Counted from the stretch's first letter, positions 43,654 through 53,444 are shown. The stretch: 64,000 nt of DNA from Streptomyces sp. NBC_01016 (GCF_026341035.1 NZ_JAPEOQ010000002.1:2170001-2234000); one strand, 5' to 3'. Notes: generated by a model not told the origin, from the letters alone. Numbers and translations: made by a program.

Positions 43654-45099
43654 TCAGAGCAGGGGGCGTTCGGTGACCGTGCCGCTGTAGCGGTCGCGCA
43701 GTTCACCCTCGAGCTCCTCCAAGGTGCGTCCCTTGGTCTCCGGGACACAGCGATACGCGAAGAGCGTCGCCAGCATGTTGAGCACCATGAACCCGGAGAA
43801 CACCGCCACCGAGCCGTACCGCTCGGCGAGGATCGGGAACAGGAAGGAGATGAGCGAGTTGGCGACCCACAGTCCGCCGAGCGAAGCGCCCATGGCGAAC
43901 CCGCGGATCGGCAGCGGGAACAGCTCAGAGAGCACCAGGAAGCCCGTGGTGGCCAGGAAGGTCAGCATGAACGCCGTGACCAGCAGCATGAAAAGCAGGA
44001 TCAGGTACGAGCGCAGGCTCGAGTCCGGCAGCAGATAGGTGATGAGGAGCCCCAGATGGGAGGCGGCCACACCGCCGAATCCGAGCAGCATCATCCTGCG
44101 GCGCCCCATCACACCGAGAACCCACATGCCCACCACCGTGAAGACGATCATCGAGATTCCGACGGTGACGGAGGCGAGCAGCGATGCGGACCGGGTGAGG
44201 CCGGAACTCTGCAGCACGGTCGGCGCGTAGTACATGACCACGTTGATGCCAGTAGTCTGTTGGGCCATCGCCAAGACGATGCCGACCAGGATCAACCGCT
44301 TCATCCACGGTTCACGGCGAAGGGCGGCGAGGACGGAGGCCTTGCCCTTGGCCGCGTCCGCTGTGACGACCGCCGTGATCTGCTCGTACTCGGCCTCGAC
44401 CCGGTCGGCGAGGTGTGCCCGCTGCAGCGTGTGGCGCGCCTTCGACCACATCTGCTTGCTCGCGTACCAGCGAGGTGTGTCCGGCAGCGGCGACATGCCG
44501 AGGAGAAGTGCGACGGCCGGAATGAGAGCGACGCCCACCATGTAGCGCCACACGACAGGGTCGTTGATCAGATTGGCGAGTACCGCGTTGGCGACGAATG
44601 CCAGGAACAGGCCGATCGTCAGCATGAGTTGGTTCATCGTGACGATGCGGCCCCGCTGTGAAGCCGGCGCCATCTCGGCGAGATACAGCGGTACGACGAC
44701 GGAGGCGACACCGACGGCGTAGCCGAGCGCGATGCGGGCCCCGATCAGGATGGCGACGCTGGGAGCCAACGCGCATGCGATCGTGCTGACGACGAAGATC
44801 ACGCTGGCGATCACCAGTGACTTCTTGCGTCCCACCCGGTCGGCGACGGGTCCGCCCAGAAGCGCGCCTGCCGTCGCGCCGGGGAAGAGCAGCGAAGTGA
44901 CCACCAGCCCCTCGGTGACCGCGGTCAGCTGAAAGTCCTCGCGGAGATACACGAGTGCGCCCGAGATCACCCCGGTGTCGAACCCGAAGAGAAGGCCGCC
45001 CAGGCTGGCGATCGCCGTCAGCCGGAACAAGAAGGTCCTCGGGTCCTCACGACCGCTTGGGCGGGGCAGGACGCGCGTGGACGGTGGATTGTCAGACAT
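43654..45099 (-). CDS. MFS sugar-porter-type transporter
   Basis: 481 residues from ATG 45099. The sugar-porter signature is present: GGLLFGFDTGVISGAL in the first helix, GGPVADRVGRKKSLV between helices 2 and 3, and PETKGRTLEELEGELR at the end. It is likely a proton symporter for a sugar, polyol or sugar-like acid. It heads a leftward operon with an SDR and two cupins. Its predicted promoter lies inside the palindrome at 45305, giving a leader of about 200 nt. Confidence 0.9.
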   Translation of the reverse strand: MSDNPPSTRVLPRPSGREDPRTFLFRLTAIASLGGLLFGFDTGVISGALVYLREDFQLTAVTEGLVVTSLLFPGATAGALLGGPVADRVGRKKSLVIASVIFVVSTIACALAPSVAILIGARIALGYAVGVASVVVPLYLAEMAPASQRGRIVTMNQLMLTIGLFLAFVANAVLANLINDPVVWRYMVGVALIPAVALLLGMSPLPDTPRWYASKQMWSKARHTLQRAHLADRVEAEYEQITAVVTADAAKGKASVLAALRREPWMKRLILVGIVLAMAQQTTGINVVMYYAPTVLQSSGLTRSASLLASVTVGISMIVFTVVGMWVLGVMGRRRMMLLGFGGVAASHLGLLITYLLPDSSLRSYLILLFMLLVTAFMLTFLATTGFLVLSELFPLPIRGFAMGASLGGLWVANSLISFLFPILAERYGSVAVFSGFMVLNMLATLFAYRCVPETKGRTLEELEGELRDRYSGTVTERPLL

Positions 45100-45304
45100 G
45101 CAGTCTCCCTGGAGGTCGTCCCGTAACCGCAGGTGATGGCTGGTGTGTGTGCCGACGGGCGGGCGCCGCAGCGCGTGGTGCCGCAGTCGGCGATACGAGG
45201 GGGCGTCGAGCACGTGGTGCCCGAGCGTCGCTGAAATCCGCACCATCTGGTGTTTCACGCCGGCGGCTCTAGTGTGACGGCGCACACACTTCTCGGATGC
45301 GTCC

Positions 45305-45337
45305 TGGACAATATCCTGCAATGTGAGATTCAGTCAA
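45305..45337 (-). promoter_or_regulatory. IclR-type operator/promoter, copy 4
   Basis: On the minus strand TTGACT (45332-45337), an 18-bp spacer and TATTGT (45308-45313) lie in the same 33-bp palindrome found at 24100, 30051 and 34536. It points at the sugar-porter operon. The plus strand offers only TGGACA-N18-TTCAGT, a weak promoter toward the SnoaL-like gene 71 bp away. Confidence 0.72.
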
Positions 45338-45407
45338 TGAAACCCGGGTGGCCTTGTTGAATCACCGGCAGCCCGGCCACGTTCCCGAGGCAAGGGTCTG
45401 AATCACC

Positions 45408-45803
45408 ATGCACGCAAGCACTGAGACACTCAGGCTGCTCACCGAGTACTACGCCGCGATGGAGGCGAACCGCCCCCATGAGTTCGGCTCGTACTACGCG
45501 GAGGACATGACGCTCACGTTCGGGAACAGCCCCGAGGTCAAGGGGCGAGAAAACGTCGTCTCGGCCTTCCGTGACGCCCTTGACGATGTCGCATCGCTCG
45601 GACACGACCTCGTGAACGTGTGGGAGGAAGAGGGCGGGGTGGTCTTCTTCGAGTCCATCGGCCGTTGGACACTCCACAGCGGGGTCGTGATCGAGATCAA
45701 GGCGGCCTCCAAGATCACCATCGTTGACGGCAAGTTCGTCGACCAGCGCATTTACGTGGACAACGCTCCCGTATCCGAGGCGCTTGAGCGAGAGCGCGCT
45801 TAG
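45408..45803 (+). CDS. SnoaL-like/NTF2-fold protein
   Basis: 131 residues from ATG 45408. The pattern LLTEYYAAMEANRPHEFGSYYAEDMTLTFGN, then VFFESIGRWTLHSG and VDGKFVDQRIYVDNAP, is typical of the SnoaL-like NTF2 fold. Family members bind or isomerise small hydrophobic or polar molecules. It is the first gene of a rightward run that continues to 61583. Its specific role is unknown. Confidence 0.8.
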   Translation: MHASTETLRLLTEYYAAMEANRPHEFGSYYAEDMTLTFGNSPEVKGRENVVSAFRDALDDVASLGHDLVNVWEEEGGVVFFESIGRWTLHSGVVIEIKAASKITIVDGKFVDQRIYVDNAPVSEALERERA

Positions 45804-45972
45804 CTGTCCCACCTGCTGCGCCCCAAGGGCCATCGCATCCATCGATAGGCGCTGCCTCCAAGCCGGGAAGCGAACCGGTCTTGGACACACTCGCGACGTC
45901 AGCCGTTCAATCACCTGTAACACGACCTGGCTGAAACGCCGGGCTACTGGTTCGACTGGACGGAGCCATCTC

Positions 45973-47055
45973 GTGACCACTCTCCGCACCTTCCGCATCG
46001 CGGCGATTCCCGCGGACGGCATCGGCAAGGAGGTCGTGGCCGCCGGACGCCAGGTGCTCGATGCGCTCGCCGCGGACAGCGCCGGAGCGTTTGCCTTCGA
46101 CTGGCAGGAGTTCGACTGGGGCTGCGAGTACTACGCCCGTACGGGCAAGATGATGGCCGACGACGGCCTCGACCAGCTCAAGGACTTCGACGCCATCTAC
46201 TTCGGCGCGGTCGGCTGGCCTAGCGTCCCCGACGACATCAGCCTGTGGGGCCTGCGCCTGAAGATCTGCCAGAACTTCGACCAGTGGGCCAACGTCCGCC
46301 CGGTGCACTTCCTGCCCGGTGTGGTCAGCCCGCTGCGCAAGGCCGACGACACCGAACTCGACTGGGTCGTCGTCCGCGAGAACAGCGAGGGCGAGTACGC
46401 GGGTCTCGGCGGCCGCAACCTCTCCGGGCGCGGTCCCGGCGGTGAAGTGGCCGTCCAGTCCTCGCTGTTCACCGAGGTGGGCTGCGAGCGCATCATCCGC
46501 TTCGCCTTCGACCTGGCCCGCACTCGCAGCCGCCGCAAGGTCTCCTCGGTGACCAAGTCCAATGCCCAGCAGTACGGGATGGTGCTGTGGGACGACGTGT
46601 TCAAGCGGGTGGCCGCCGAGTACCCGGACGTGGAGACGGAGAGTGTGCTGGTCGATGCCATGTCGGCGAAGTTCGTGCTCAAGCCCGAGGACCTGTCGGT
46701 CGTCGTCGCCTCGAACCTCAACGCCGACATCCTCTCCGACCTCGGCAGCGCCCTTGCCGGCAGTCTCGGCCTCGCGGCCAGTGCCAACCTCAATCCCGAG
46801 CGGCGTTTCCCGAGCATGTTCGAGCCGGTGCACGGCTCGGCCCCCGACATCGCGGGGCAGGGCCTGGCCAACCCGATCGGCGCGGTGGGCAGTGCGGCGT
46901 TGATGCTGGAGCACTTCGGCCTGCCCGACCAGGCGGCCCGCCTGAACAAGGCGATCGAGACCGTCACGGGCGCTGGAACCCTCACCCGCGACGTCGGCGG
47001 CACCGCCACCACCGACGAAGTCACCAAAAACCTGATCGACGCCCTCAGCCCCTAA
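45973..47055 (+). CDS. Tartrate/D-malate-type dehydrogenase (IMDH family)
   Basis: GTG start at 45973; 360 residues. It opens FRIAAIPADGIGKEVVAAG, and has DFDAIYFGAVGWPSVPDDISLWGLRL, QWANVRPVHFLPGV, KSNAQQYGMVLWDD and the metal-binding VDAMSAKFVLKPEDLSVVVASNLNADILSD. Phrases such as GAVGWP and SLWGLRL mark the tartrate dehydrogenase/D-malate dehydrogenase group rather than 3-isopropylmalate dehydrogenase. It carries out NAD-dependent oxidative decarboxylation of a 2-hydroxy acid. It is followed by an MHS-type symporter, consistent with a hydroxydicarboxylate pathway. Confidence 0.9.
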   Translation: MTTLRTFRIAAIPADGIGKEVVAAGRQVLDALAADSAGAFAFDWQEFDWGCEYYARTGKMMADDGLDQLKDFDAIYFGAVGWPSVPDDISLWGLRLKICQNFDQWANVRPVHFLPGVVSPLRKADDTELDWVVVRENSEGEYAGLGGRNLSGRGPGGEVAVQSSLFTEVGCERIIRFAFDLARTRSRRKVSSVTKSNAQQYGMVLWDDVFKRVAAEYPDVETESVLVDAMSAKFVLKPEDLSVVVASNLNADILSDLGSALAGSLGLAASANLNPERRFPSMFEPVHGSAPDIAGQGLANPIGAVGSAALMLEHFGLPDQAARLNKAIETVTGAGTLTRDVGGTATTDEVTKNLIDALSP

Positions 47056-47099
47056 ACCACCCCCAACTCCCGGCACGGGACCCCGACTAGGAGCAGCCG

Positions 47100-48506
47100 A
47101 TGACGTCCGCCTCCGCACCACCAGAGCCGCACAGCACCACCGTCGGCAAGAAGCCCCTGAAGTCGATGGAAGTCCGCACGGTCGCCAGCGGCACCCTCGG
47201 TTCCGCCCTGGAGTACTTCGACTTCGCTACCTACGGGATCCTGTCCGCGACGGTCTTCCCGCAGCTGTTCTTCCACCAGCTGGGGTCGACCGGCGGCCTG
47301 CTCGCCTCGTTCGCCACCTTCGGAGTGGGGGTCGCGGCACGACCGCTCGGAGCGGTTCTCTTCGGGCACCTCGGTGACCGGATCGGCCGCAAGCCGATCC
47401 TCTTCGTCACCCTCGCGCTGATGGGCGCCTCGTCCATCCTGATCGGCTTCCTGCCGACAGGCAGGGGAGTCGGCATCGCCGTCCTTCTCGTCGCGCTCCG
47501 CTTCGTGCAGGGGGTGTCGCTCGGGGGCGAGGCGACCGGCGGCCAGATCCTGTCGGTGGAGAGCTGCGACAGAAGCCGCCGCGGCCTCATGGGCAGTTTC
47601 GTGGTGATCGGGTCTCCGCTGAGCCAGGTGCTGGGCAACGTCGTCATCGCTGTGCTGAGCGCGTCATTGACCGAGGAACAGTTCCTGGCCTGGGGGTGGC
47701 GGGTCCCGTTCATCGGGAGCATCGTGATCGTCGCGACCGCGGTGTTCATCCGTCTCAAGCTGGAAGAGACGCCGGCTTTCGCGGACAATAAGGACGCTGA
47801 GATCGCGACGCCCGCCGAGGGCAGCTCCCGCGGCGCCGGCATCCGCGTGCTCAAGACGCATCCACGCCAGGTGATCGGACTGATGCTCGCCTGGGCAGGT
47901 ACGACGCTGAGCTTCTATCTGATCGCGGTTTACGGGCTCAGCTATCTGCCCTCCGCGACCGGCATGTCTGCCCAGACGGCGACGGTCATCATGGTGGTCG
48001 CGAACGGCCTCTCCGCCGGCTTCGCGATCGCCGGAGGGTACGTATGTGACCGCATCGGGCGGCGCCGCGTCTGGCACATCGGCCTCGGCGGATGCTTCGT
48101 CGGCATCGTTCTTTTCTTCACCGCCGCGACCCCCAACCCGGTCGTCACCGGAGCCATCGTCGCCCTCGTGATGTGCTCCATCCAGTTCCTCAGCGGCGCC
48201 CAACCCGCCCTGTTCGCCGAGCAGTTCCCCACGCAGGTCCGATTCACCGGCATGGCGCTCGCCTACACCGGAGCCAACGTGTTGTTCGCGGCCCCGGCAC
48301 CGTTCGTCGCCGCCGGCCTGACGGCCCTCGGCGGCAGCAAGCTCGTCATGACCGTGAACCTTCTCGTGCTGGTGGTGTCCGCCGTCGCCGTCTCGACGTG
48401 CCGCGAGGGCGGACACCGCGACCTGGGTTCGGACACGGAAGCTGTGCGACCGTCCGGCCGGCGCGAGACCTCACCCGCAATGACCGCCAGCAACACCCCG
48501 CAGTAG
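47100..48506 (+). CDS. MFS transporter, metabolite:H+ symporter (MHS) family
   Basis: 468 residues from ATG 47100. GTLGSALEYFDFATYGIL, LFGHLGDRIGRKPILFV, GVSLGGEATGGQILSVE and PALFAEQFPTQVRFTGMALAY are diagnostic of the MHS group, which imports citrate, 2-oxoglutarate, proline betaine and similar anions. The preceding tartrate/malate-type dehydrogenase, 44 bp upstream, suggests a small hydroxydicarboxylate substrate. Confidence 0.88.
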   Translation: MTSASAPPEPHSTTVGKKPLKSMEVRTVASGTLGSALEYFDFATYGILSATVFPQLFFHQLGSTGGLLASFATFGVGVAARPLGAVLFGHLGDRIGRKPILFVTLALMGASSILIGFLPTGRGVGIAVLLVALRFVQGVSLGGEATGGQILSVESCDRSRRGLMGSFVVIGSPLSQVLGNVVIAVLSASLTEEQFLAWGWRVPFIGSIVIVATAVFIRLKLEETPAFADNKDAEIATPAEGSSRGAGIRVLKTHPRQVIGLMLAWAGTTLSFYLIAVYGLSYLPSATGMSAQTATVIMVVANGLSAGFAIAGGYVCDRIGRRRVWHIGLGGCFVGIVLFFTAATPNPVVTGAIVALVMCSIQFLSGAQPALFAEQFPTQVRFTGMALAYTGANVLFAAPAPFVAAGLTALGGSKLVMTVNLLVLVVSAVAVSTCREGGHRDLGSDTEAVRPSGRRETSPAMTASNTPQ

Positions 48507-48531
48507 TGAACCGCCAGTAAGGACACGCAAC

Positions 48532-50013
48532 ATGAAGCAGTACCTGCACTACATCGACGGCGCCTGGGTGCAGCCGGACAGCGGCGCCTGGATCGACTCG
48601 ACGGACCCCTACCGCGGCGAGACCTGGGCCCGCATCGCCCGCGGCAACGCAACCGACGCGGAGCGCGCGGTCACCGCGGCCCACCGCGCCATGACGCAGG
48701 GGCCGTGGTCCACCGTGACCGCCTCCGAACGAGGCAGGGTGCTGCGCCGTATCGGAGACGCCATCACCGAGCACGCCCAGACCCTGATCGAGACCGAGGT
48801 GCGCGACAACGGCAAGTTGCTCGCGGAGGTCACCGGCCAGATGAAGGCCGTGGCCGACTGCTGGTACTACTACGCGGGTCTCGCCGACAAGATCGAAGGC
48901 TCTTCGATCCCGCTGGAGAAGGCCGACTCGGTCGCCTTCACACGCCGTGAACCGGTCGGTGTCGTCGCCGCGCTCACCGCGTGGAACTCCCCGCTGTGGT
49001 TCGCCACCGTGAAGGCCGCGCCGGCCATGGCCGCCGGCTGTGCCGTCGTCGTCAAGCCTTCGGAGTACGCCTCCGCCAGCACACTGGAACTCGCCGGCCT
49101 GTTCGCCGAAGCGGGCGTGCCCGACGGGGTGTTCAACGTCGTCACCGGCCTGGGCCCGGACGTGGGCGCGCCCCTCGTGGAGCACCCCGATGTAGCCAAG
49201 ATCGCCTTCACGGGCTCCGACACCACCGGCGCGAAGCTCTACGAGACGGCCGCGCGCAACGTCAAGCGGGTCTCGCTGGAACTGGGCGGCAAGTCCCCGA
49301 ACATCGTCTTCGAGGACGCCGACCTCGACCTGGCCGCGGTCGGCGTCGTCTCGGGGATCTTCGGCGCGGGCGGACAGATGTGTGCCGCGGGCTCCCGTCT
49401 CCTCGTCCACTCCTCCATCAAGGAGAAGTTCCTCGCCAAGATCGTCGAACTGGCCAAGGGAATCCGGCTCGGCGACCCCATGGACCCGGCCACGAACGTG
49501 GGCCCGATCTCCACCCCCGCCCAGTACGAGAAGGTCCTCCACTACATCGACGTGGCCAAGCAGGACGGCGCCCGCCGCATCCTCGGCGGCAGTCCCGCCA
49601 CCGGACCCGGCCTGACCGGGGGCCAGTTCGTCGAGCCCACGATCTTCACGGATGTCACCAACGACATGCGGATCGCCCAGGAAGAGGTCTTCGGGCCGAT
49701 CCTGGCCGTCCTCGACTTCGACGACGAGGGAGAAGCGGTCCGCATCGCCAACGACATCCCGTACGGCCTGGTCGCCGGGGTATGGACGCGCGGCATCGGC
49801 CGGGCCATGCGCATGTCCAAGGCGCTCAAGGCGGGCAGCGTGTGGGTCAACACCTACCGGACGTACAGCTACATGGTGCCCTTCGGCGGCATGAAGCGTT
49901 CCGGACTCGGGCGTGAACACGGCATCGAGGCCGTGGACGCGTACCTGGAGACCAAGAGCATCGTCCTGTCCACGAACGACGACGCCCCGGCCAACGCGTT
50001 CGTCATGCGCTGA
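48532..50013 (+). CDS. Aldehyde dehydrogenase
   Basis: 493 residues from ATG 48532, 25 bp after the symporter. WNSPLWFATVKAAPAMAAG, FTGSDTTGAKL, Glu in LELGGKSPNIVFED and Cys in GAGGQMCAAGSRL. C-terminal PFGGMKRSGLGREHG. The sequence begins with MKQYLHYIDGAWVQP, similar in layout to the ALDH at 31129 (MRQYPHLYIDGQWTEP), so they may be paralogs. Oxidises an aldehyde to an acid. Confidence 0.9.
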   Translation: MKQYLHYIDGAWVQPDSGAWIDSTDPYRGETWARIARGNATDAERAVTAAHRAMTQGPWSTVTASERGRVLRRIGDAITEHAQTLIETEVRDNGKLLAEVTGQMKAVADCWYYYAGLADKIEGSSIPLEKADSVAFTRREPVGVVAALTAWNSPLWFATVKAAPAMAAGCAVVVKPSEYASASTLELAGLFAEAGVPDGVFNVVTGLGPDVGAPLVEHPDVAKIAFTGSDTTGAKLYETAARNVKRVSLELGGKSPNIVFEDADLDLAAVGVVSGIFGAGGQMCAAGSRLLVHSSIKEKFLAKIVELAKGIRLGDPMDPATNVGPISTPAQYEKVLHYIDVAKQDGARRILGGSPATGPGLTGGQFVEPTIFTDVTNDMRIAQEEVFGPILAVLDFDDEGEAVRIANDIPYGLVAGVWTRGIGRAMRMSKALKAGSVWVNTYRTYSYMVPFGGMKRSGLGREHGIEAVDAYLETKSIVLSTNDDAPANAFVMR

Positions 50014-50085
50014 CCTCACCGCCGTGCCCCTGCCCACGACCGGCAGGCCGCCCCCTCTCACACATCTACTGGATGGAGCAGAAGC

Positions 50086-50838
50086 ATGAGCAGCGCACCG
50101 ATACCGGACGATGCCGCGCGCGGCCGACTGCGCGGACGCCGCATCGCGGTGACCGGCGCGGCATCCGGCATCGGCCGGGCCACCGCCCTCCTCTTCGCGC
50201 AAGAAGGCGCCTCCCTCGCCCTCCTGGACCGGGACCCGGGCGGCCTGAAGGAGACCGCCCAGGAGACCGGTGGGTCCGCCTTCGAGGTGGACATCACCGC
50301 GGAGGACGAGGTGGCGGCCGCCGCCGAGCGCGCGGCCGTGGAGCTGGGAGGTATCGACGGCGTGGTGAACGCCGCCGGCATCATGTTCCGCGGCCTGGCC
50401 GCCGACGTACCGGCGGCCGACTGGCGCCGCGTCCTGGAAGTGAACCTGACCGGCACGTACGTCGTGACCCGCAGCTTCCTGCCCTGGCTGACCCGGGAGG
50501 CCGCCGCCAGCGTCGTGAACATCGCCTCGGGGCAGGGCCTGCTGCCCAACTCCCCGGGCTACACGGCGTACGCCGCGTCCAAGGGCGGGATCGTGGCCCT
50601 GACCAAGGCGCTGGCGGCCGAACTGGCCCCGCGGATCCGGGTGAACTGCATCGCCCCGGGCATGGTGGACACGGCCATGGCCGACGGCCACCGGGACGCC
50701 GCCGCGTCCACCTACGCGCTGCAGCGCATCGCCGACCCGACCGAGATCGCGGCCTCTCTCCTCTTCCTCACGAGCACCGATGCCTCCTACGTCACCGGCT
50801 CGGTGTTGGGCGTCGACGGAGGCCGCGCGTTCCACTGA
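50086..50838 (+). CDS. Short-chain dehydrogenase/reductase
   Basis: 250 residues from ATG 50086. [27 protein letters not shown], Ser in NIASGQGL, Tyr/Lys in YTAYAASKGG, and SVLGVDGGRAFH at the end. A classical SDR with all active residues. A strong hairpin follows it, so it probably ends one transcription unit. Confidence 0.88.
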   Translation: MSSAPIPDDAARGRLRGRRIAVTGAASGIGRATALLFAQEGASLALLDRDPGGLKETAQETGGSAFEVDITAEDEVAAAAERAAVELGGIDGVVNAAGIMFRGLAADVPAADWRRVLEVNLTGTYVVTRSFLPWLTREAAASVVNIASGQGLLPNSPGYTAYAASKGGIVALTKALAAELAPRIRVNCIAPGMVDTAMADGHRDAAASTYALQRIADPTEIAASLLFLTSTDASYVTGSVLGVDGGRAFH

Positions 50839-50845
50839 GAACCTG

Positions 50846-50872
50846 GCCTGCCGCCGCTCGGCGGCGGCAGGC
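50846..50872 (+). terminator. GC-rich hairpin terminator
   Basis: GCCTGCCGCCG (50846-50856) and CGGCGGCAGGC (50862-50872) form a perfect 11-bp stem with a 5-base loop, eight bases after the SDR stop. Confidence 0.75.
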
Positions 50873-51093
50873 TCCCGCCGCCGTACACACCCGGCGGCAA
50901 GGCGACAACCAGATGCCGCGTCACCGACACATCTACGTGTGACGTCATTGGGGCCCCGAAGTCGGCGTACGACTCCGCCCCGCCGCAGCACACCCTCACC
51001 CCACCCAGGACCGCGGCACCCAGATGGGCCGGCCTGTTGTCCTGCCGTGTGGCCCAAGTTCGCTTTCCCACACCTAAGTTGAGGAGTACACCC

Positions 51094-51873
51094 ATGTCTG
51101 GACGGCTCGACGGCAAGGTCGCGATCATCACCGGAGCGGCGCGCGGCCAGGGCCTCGCCGCGACCCGCATCTTCCAGGCGGAGGGCGCCAAGGTCGCCAT
51201 GCTGGACCTCGACGGCGAGAAGGCCGCCGCGGCGGCAGGGGAGCTCGGCGTGCCCGGGCTGCTTCCGCTGGCCTGCGACGTCGCCGACGCGGCGAGTGTC
51301 CGCACGGCGGTGGCGCGCGTCATGGAGGAGTTCGGCCGGATCGACGTCCTCTACAACAACGCCGGCGCGAACTTCCGCAAGCCCGGACCGCGCGACGACT
51401 CCCAGGACGGTCCCACGATCGACCTCACCGAGGAGCTGTTCGACAAGTCCATCGCAGTCAACCTCAAGAGCGTCTTCCTGATGGGGAAGTACGCGCTGCC
51501 GCACATGATCCAGGGTGGCGGCGGATCGGTCATCAACATTGCTTCCCTGGCCGGGCACTGGATCGGCGCTCCCAACCACGCCTACACCGCCGCCAAGGCG
51601 GGCGTGATCGGCATGACCCGGGCCGTGGCCCAGACCTACGGCGTCAACGGAATTCGCGCCAACGTCATCACGCCCGGCCTGGTCCAGACCGAACTCGTGG
51701 CGAACATCCTCGCCGATGAGGCCTGGCGGGAGAGCTACGAGCAGGGCACCCCGCTGCGCAAGCTGGGCGAGCCCGAGGACATCGCGCGCGTCGCCCTCTT
51801 CCTCGCCTCGGAGGACTCGGCGTTCATGACCGGCTCGGTGCTGACCGCCGACGCGGGCTACATGGTCCGGTAG
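51094..51873 (+). CDS. Short-chain dehydrogenase/reductase
   Basis: 259 residues from ATG 51094, with GAGGAG upstream. The glycine motif is GAARGQG, a variant with Gln in place of Ile. NNAG, Ser in NIASLAG and Tyr/Lys in HAYTAAKAG are present. An insertion (RKPGPRDDSQDGPTIDL) after NNAG may shape a substrate pocket. It begins a new unit after the hairpin at 50846 and precedes an MmgE/PrpD gene. Confidence 0.88.
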   Translation: MSGRLDGKVAIITGAARGQGLAATRIFQAEGAKVAMLDLDGEKAAAAAGELGVPGLLPLACDVADAASVRTAVARVMEEFGRIDVLYNNAGANFRKPGPRDDSQDGPTIDLTEELFDKSIAVNLKSVFLMGKYALPHMIQGGGGSVINIASLAGHWIGAPNHAYTAAKAGVIGMTRAVAQTYGVNGIRANVITPGLVQTELVANILADEAWRESYEQGTPLRKLGEPEDIARVALFLASEDSAFMTGSVLTADAGYMVR

Positions 51874-51958
51874 TCCGCCAATCGGCCCCCTCACGGTGTG
51901 TCGGCCCGGGTGCGGCCGGGTCGGCACACCCCCGTACACATCGAACCGGAGGAGACAC

Positions 51959-53380
51959 ATGACGCACTCCACGAGCGTCTCGGACCACCCCGCCGAACTG
52001 TCCGGCGTTCTGGCCGAGTTCGCAGCAGAAGCCGCGTACGAGAAGCTGCCGCAGCCCGCCGTCGACGGTGCCAAGAAGTCGCTCCTCGACACGCTCGGCG
52101 TGATCCTTGCCGCCAGTGGGACCGAGCCCGCGGCGCGCGCCGCCGTCGACGTCGTCAGGGATGCCGGTGGGCAGCCGCAGGCGACCGTCCTCGGCCACGG
52201 CTTCCGGACGTCGGCGGTCATGGCGGCCTTCGCCAACGGCGCTATGGCGCACTGCCTCAACTTCGACGACCAGACACCGTGGGGCCAGCACTCCGCCACC
52301 TCCATCATCCCCGCCGCCCTCGCCGTCGTTGAACGGCAGGGCGGGATCTCCGGCAAGGACCTGATCGCGGCCGTCGCGGTCGGCCAGGACCTCTTCACCC
52401 GGCTTCGGCGACACGTCGGCTGGCGTCAGGACTGGAACCTGTCGTCCGTCATCGGTGTCCTCGCCGCCACCGCCACGGCCGGACGGCTACTGAACCTCCC
52501 ACCCGACCGGCTCGCCCACGCCTTCAGCTTCGGTGCCATCCAGTCAGGCGGCTTCATGGACATGGTGAGCGGCCCCGGCAGCGAACTCGGCGGCATGTAC
52601 GCCGGGTTCTCCGCCAAGGGCGGTGTACTCGCCGCCCTCCTCGCGCAGCGGGGAGCCAAGGGCACCGACACCCTCTTCGAGGGGAAGAACGGCTTCTTCG
52701 CCACCTACTTCGGCGGCAGCTACGACCGGGAGAAGATCCTCGACAACCTCGGTGGCGAGTACTACGGAGCCGCCACGCTCTACAAGCCATGGGCGGCCGT
52801 CGGCACCGCGCACAGCCACATCCACGCGACGCTGGAGGCCATGGCCCGCCACGGTCTGAACAGCGACGACATCCAGGAACTTCGCGTCTACGCCGGCGAC
52901 TGCCATGAGGGACTGTGCGCACCGTTGGACGCGCGGCGGGCGCCTGCGACGCTCATGGACGCCCGGTTCAGCCTGCCGTTCCTGGTGGCCATGGCAGCCG
53001 TGCACGGCGACCTCAAGGCCGGCGATCTCACGCAAGCGGCGCTGAAGGACGACCGAGTCCTCAAGCTCGCACGCAAGGTCGTGACTGTGTCCGATCCGGC
53101 CCTCGACTGGAAGGACGAACTCCCCAGCGGACGCGTCGAGATCGTCACCAGGGACGGCCGCCGCGTCGAGCAGAGCGGTGAGGACACACCTGGCTCCGCC
53201 ACCAGGCCCTTGGCCTGGACCGACATCAACGCGAAGTTCGCGGACTGCGCCGCCTTGGCCGCCGTACCGCCGTCGCCTGAGCAGATCGTCGCGACCCAGC
53301 GGGCAGCGGCAGACCTCGAATCGGCCGACGACGCGGCACACCTGATCCGGTCTCTCACCGATACCCCGAACGGGCACTGA
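51959..53380 (+). CDS. MmgE/PrpD-family protein
   Basis: 473 residues from ATG 51959 after GGAGGAG. The family pattern is clear: KKSLLDTLGVILAASGTEPAAR, FANGAMAHCLNFDDQTPWGQHSA and LYKPWAAVGTAHSHIHATLEAM. The family includes 2-methylcitrate dehydratase, cis-aconitate decarboxylase and iminodisuccinate epimerase, so it likely dehydrates, decarboxylates or isomerises a polycarboxylate. It is a close paralog of the gene at 60192. No methylcitrate synthase or methylisocitrate lyase is nearby, so a propionate role is unlikely. Confidence 0.9.
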   Translation: MTHSTSVSDHPAELSGVLAEFAAEAAYEKLPQPAVDGAKKSLLDTLGVILAASGTEPAARAAVDVVRDAGGQPQATVLGHGFRTSAVMAAFANGAMAHCLNFDDQTPWGQHSATSIIPAALAVVERQGGISGKDLIAAVAVGQDLFTRLRRHVGWRQDWNLSSVIGVLAATATAGRLLNLPPDRLAHAFSFGAIQSGGFMDMVSGPGSELGGMYAGFSAKGGVLAALLAQRGAKGTDTLFEGKNGFFATYFGGSYDREKILDNLGGEYYGAATLYKPWAAVGTAHSHIHATLEAMARHGLNSDDIQELRVYAGDCHEGLCAPLDARRAPATLMDARFSLPFLVAMAAVHGDLKAGDLTQAALKDDRVLKLARKVVTVSDPALDWKDELPSGRVEIVTRDGRRVEQSGEDTPGSATRPLAWTDINAKFADCAALAAVPPSPEQIVATQRAAADLESADDAAHLIRSLTDTPNGH

Positions 53381-53444
53381 GCCTTCCCGGTAGCCCTTCG
53401 CCCCTCGTGAATGTCCTCGACAACAACGAAGTTGGACGGATCTC

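Noticed and set aside
48346-52398. A 1350-codon open frame on the minus strand
   Set aside because: It runs opposite an ALDH, two SDRs and an MmgE/PrpD gene on the plus strand, all with full family motifs. Its own translation is low-complexity.
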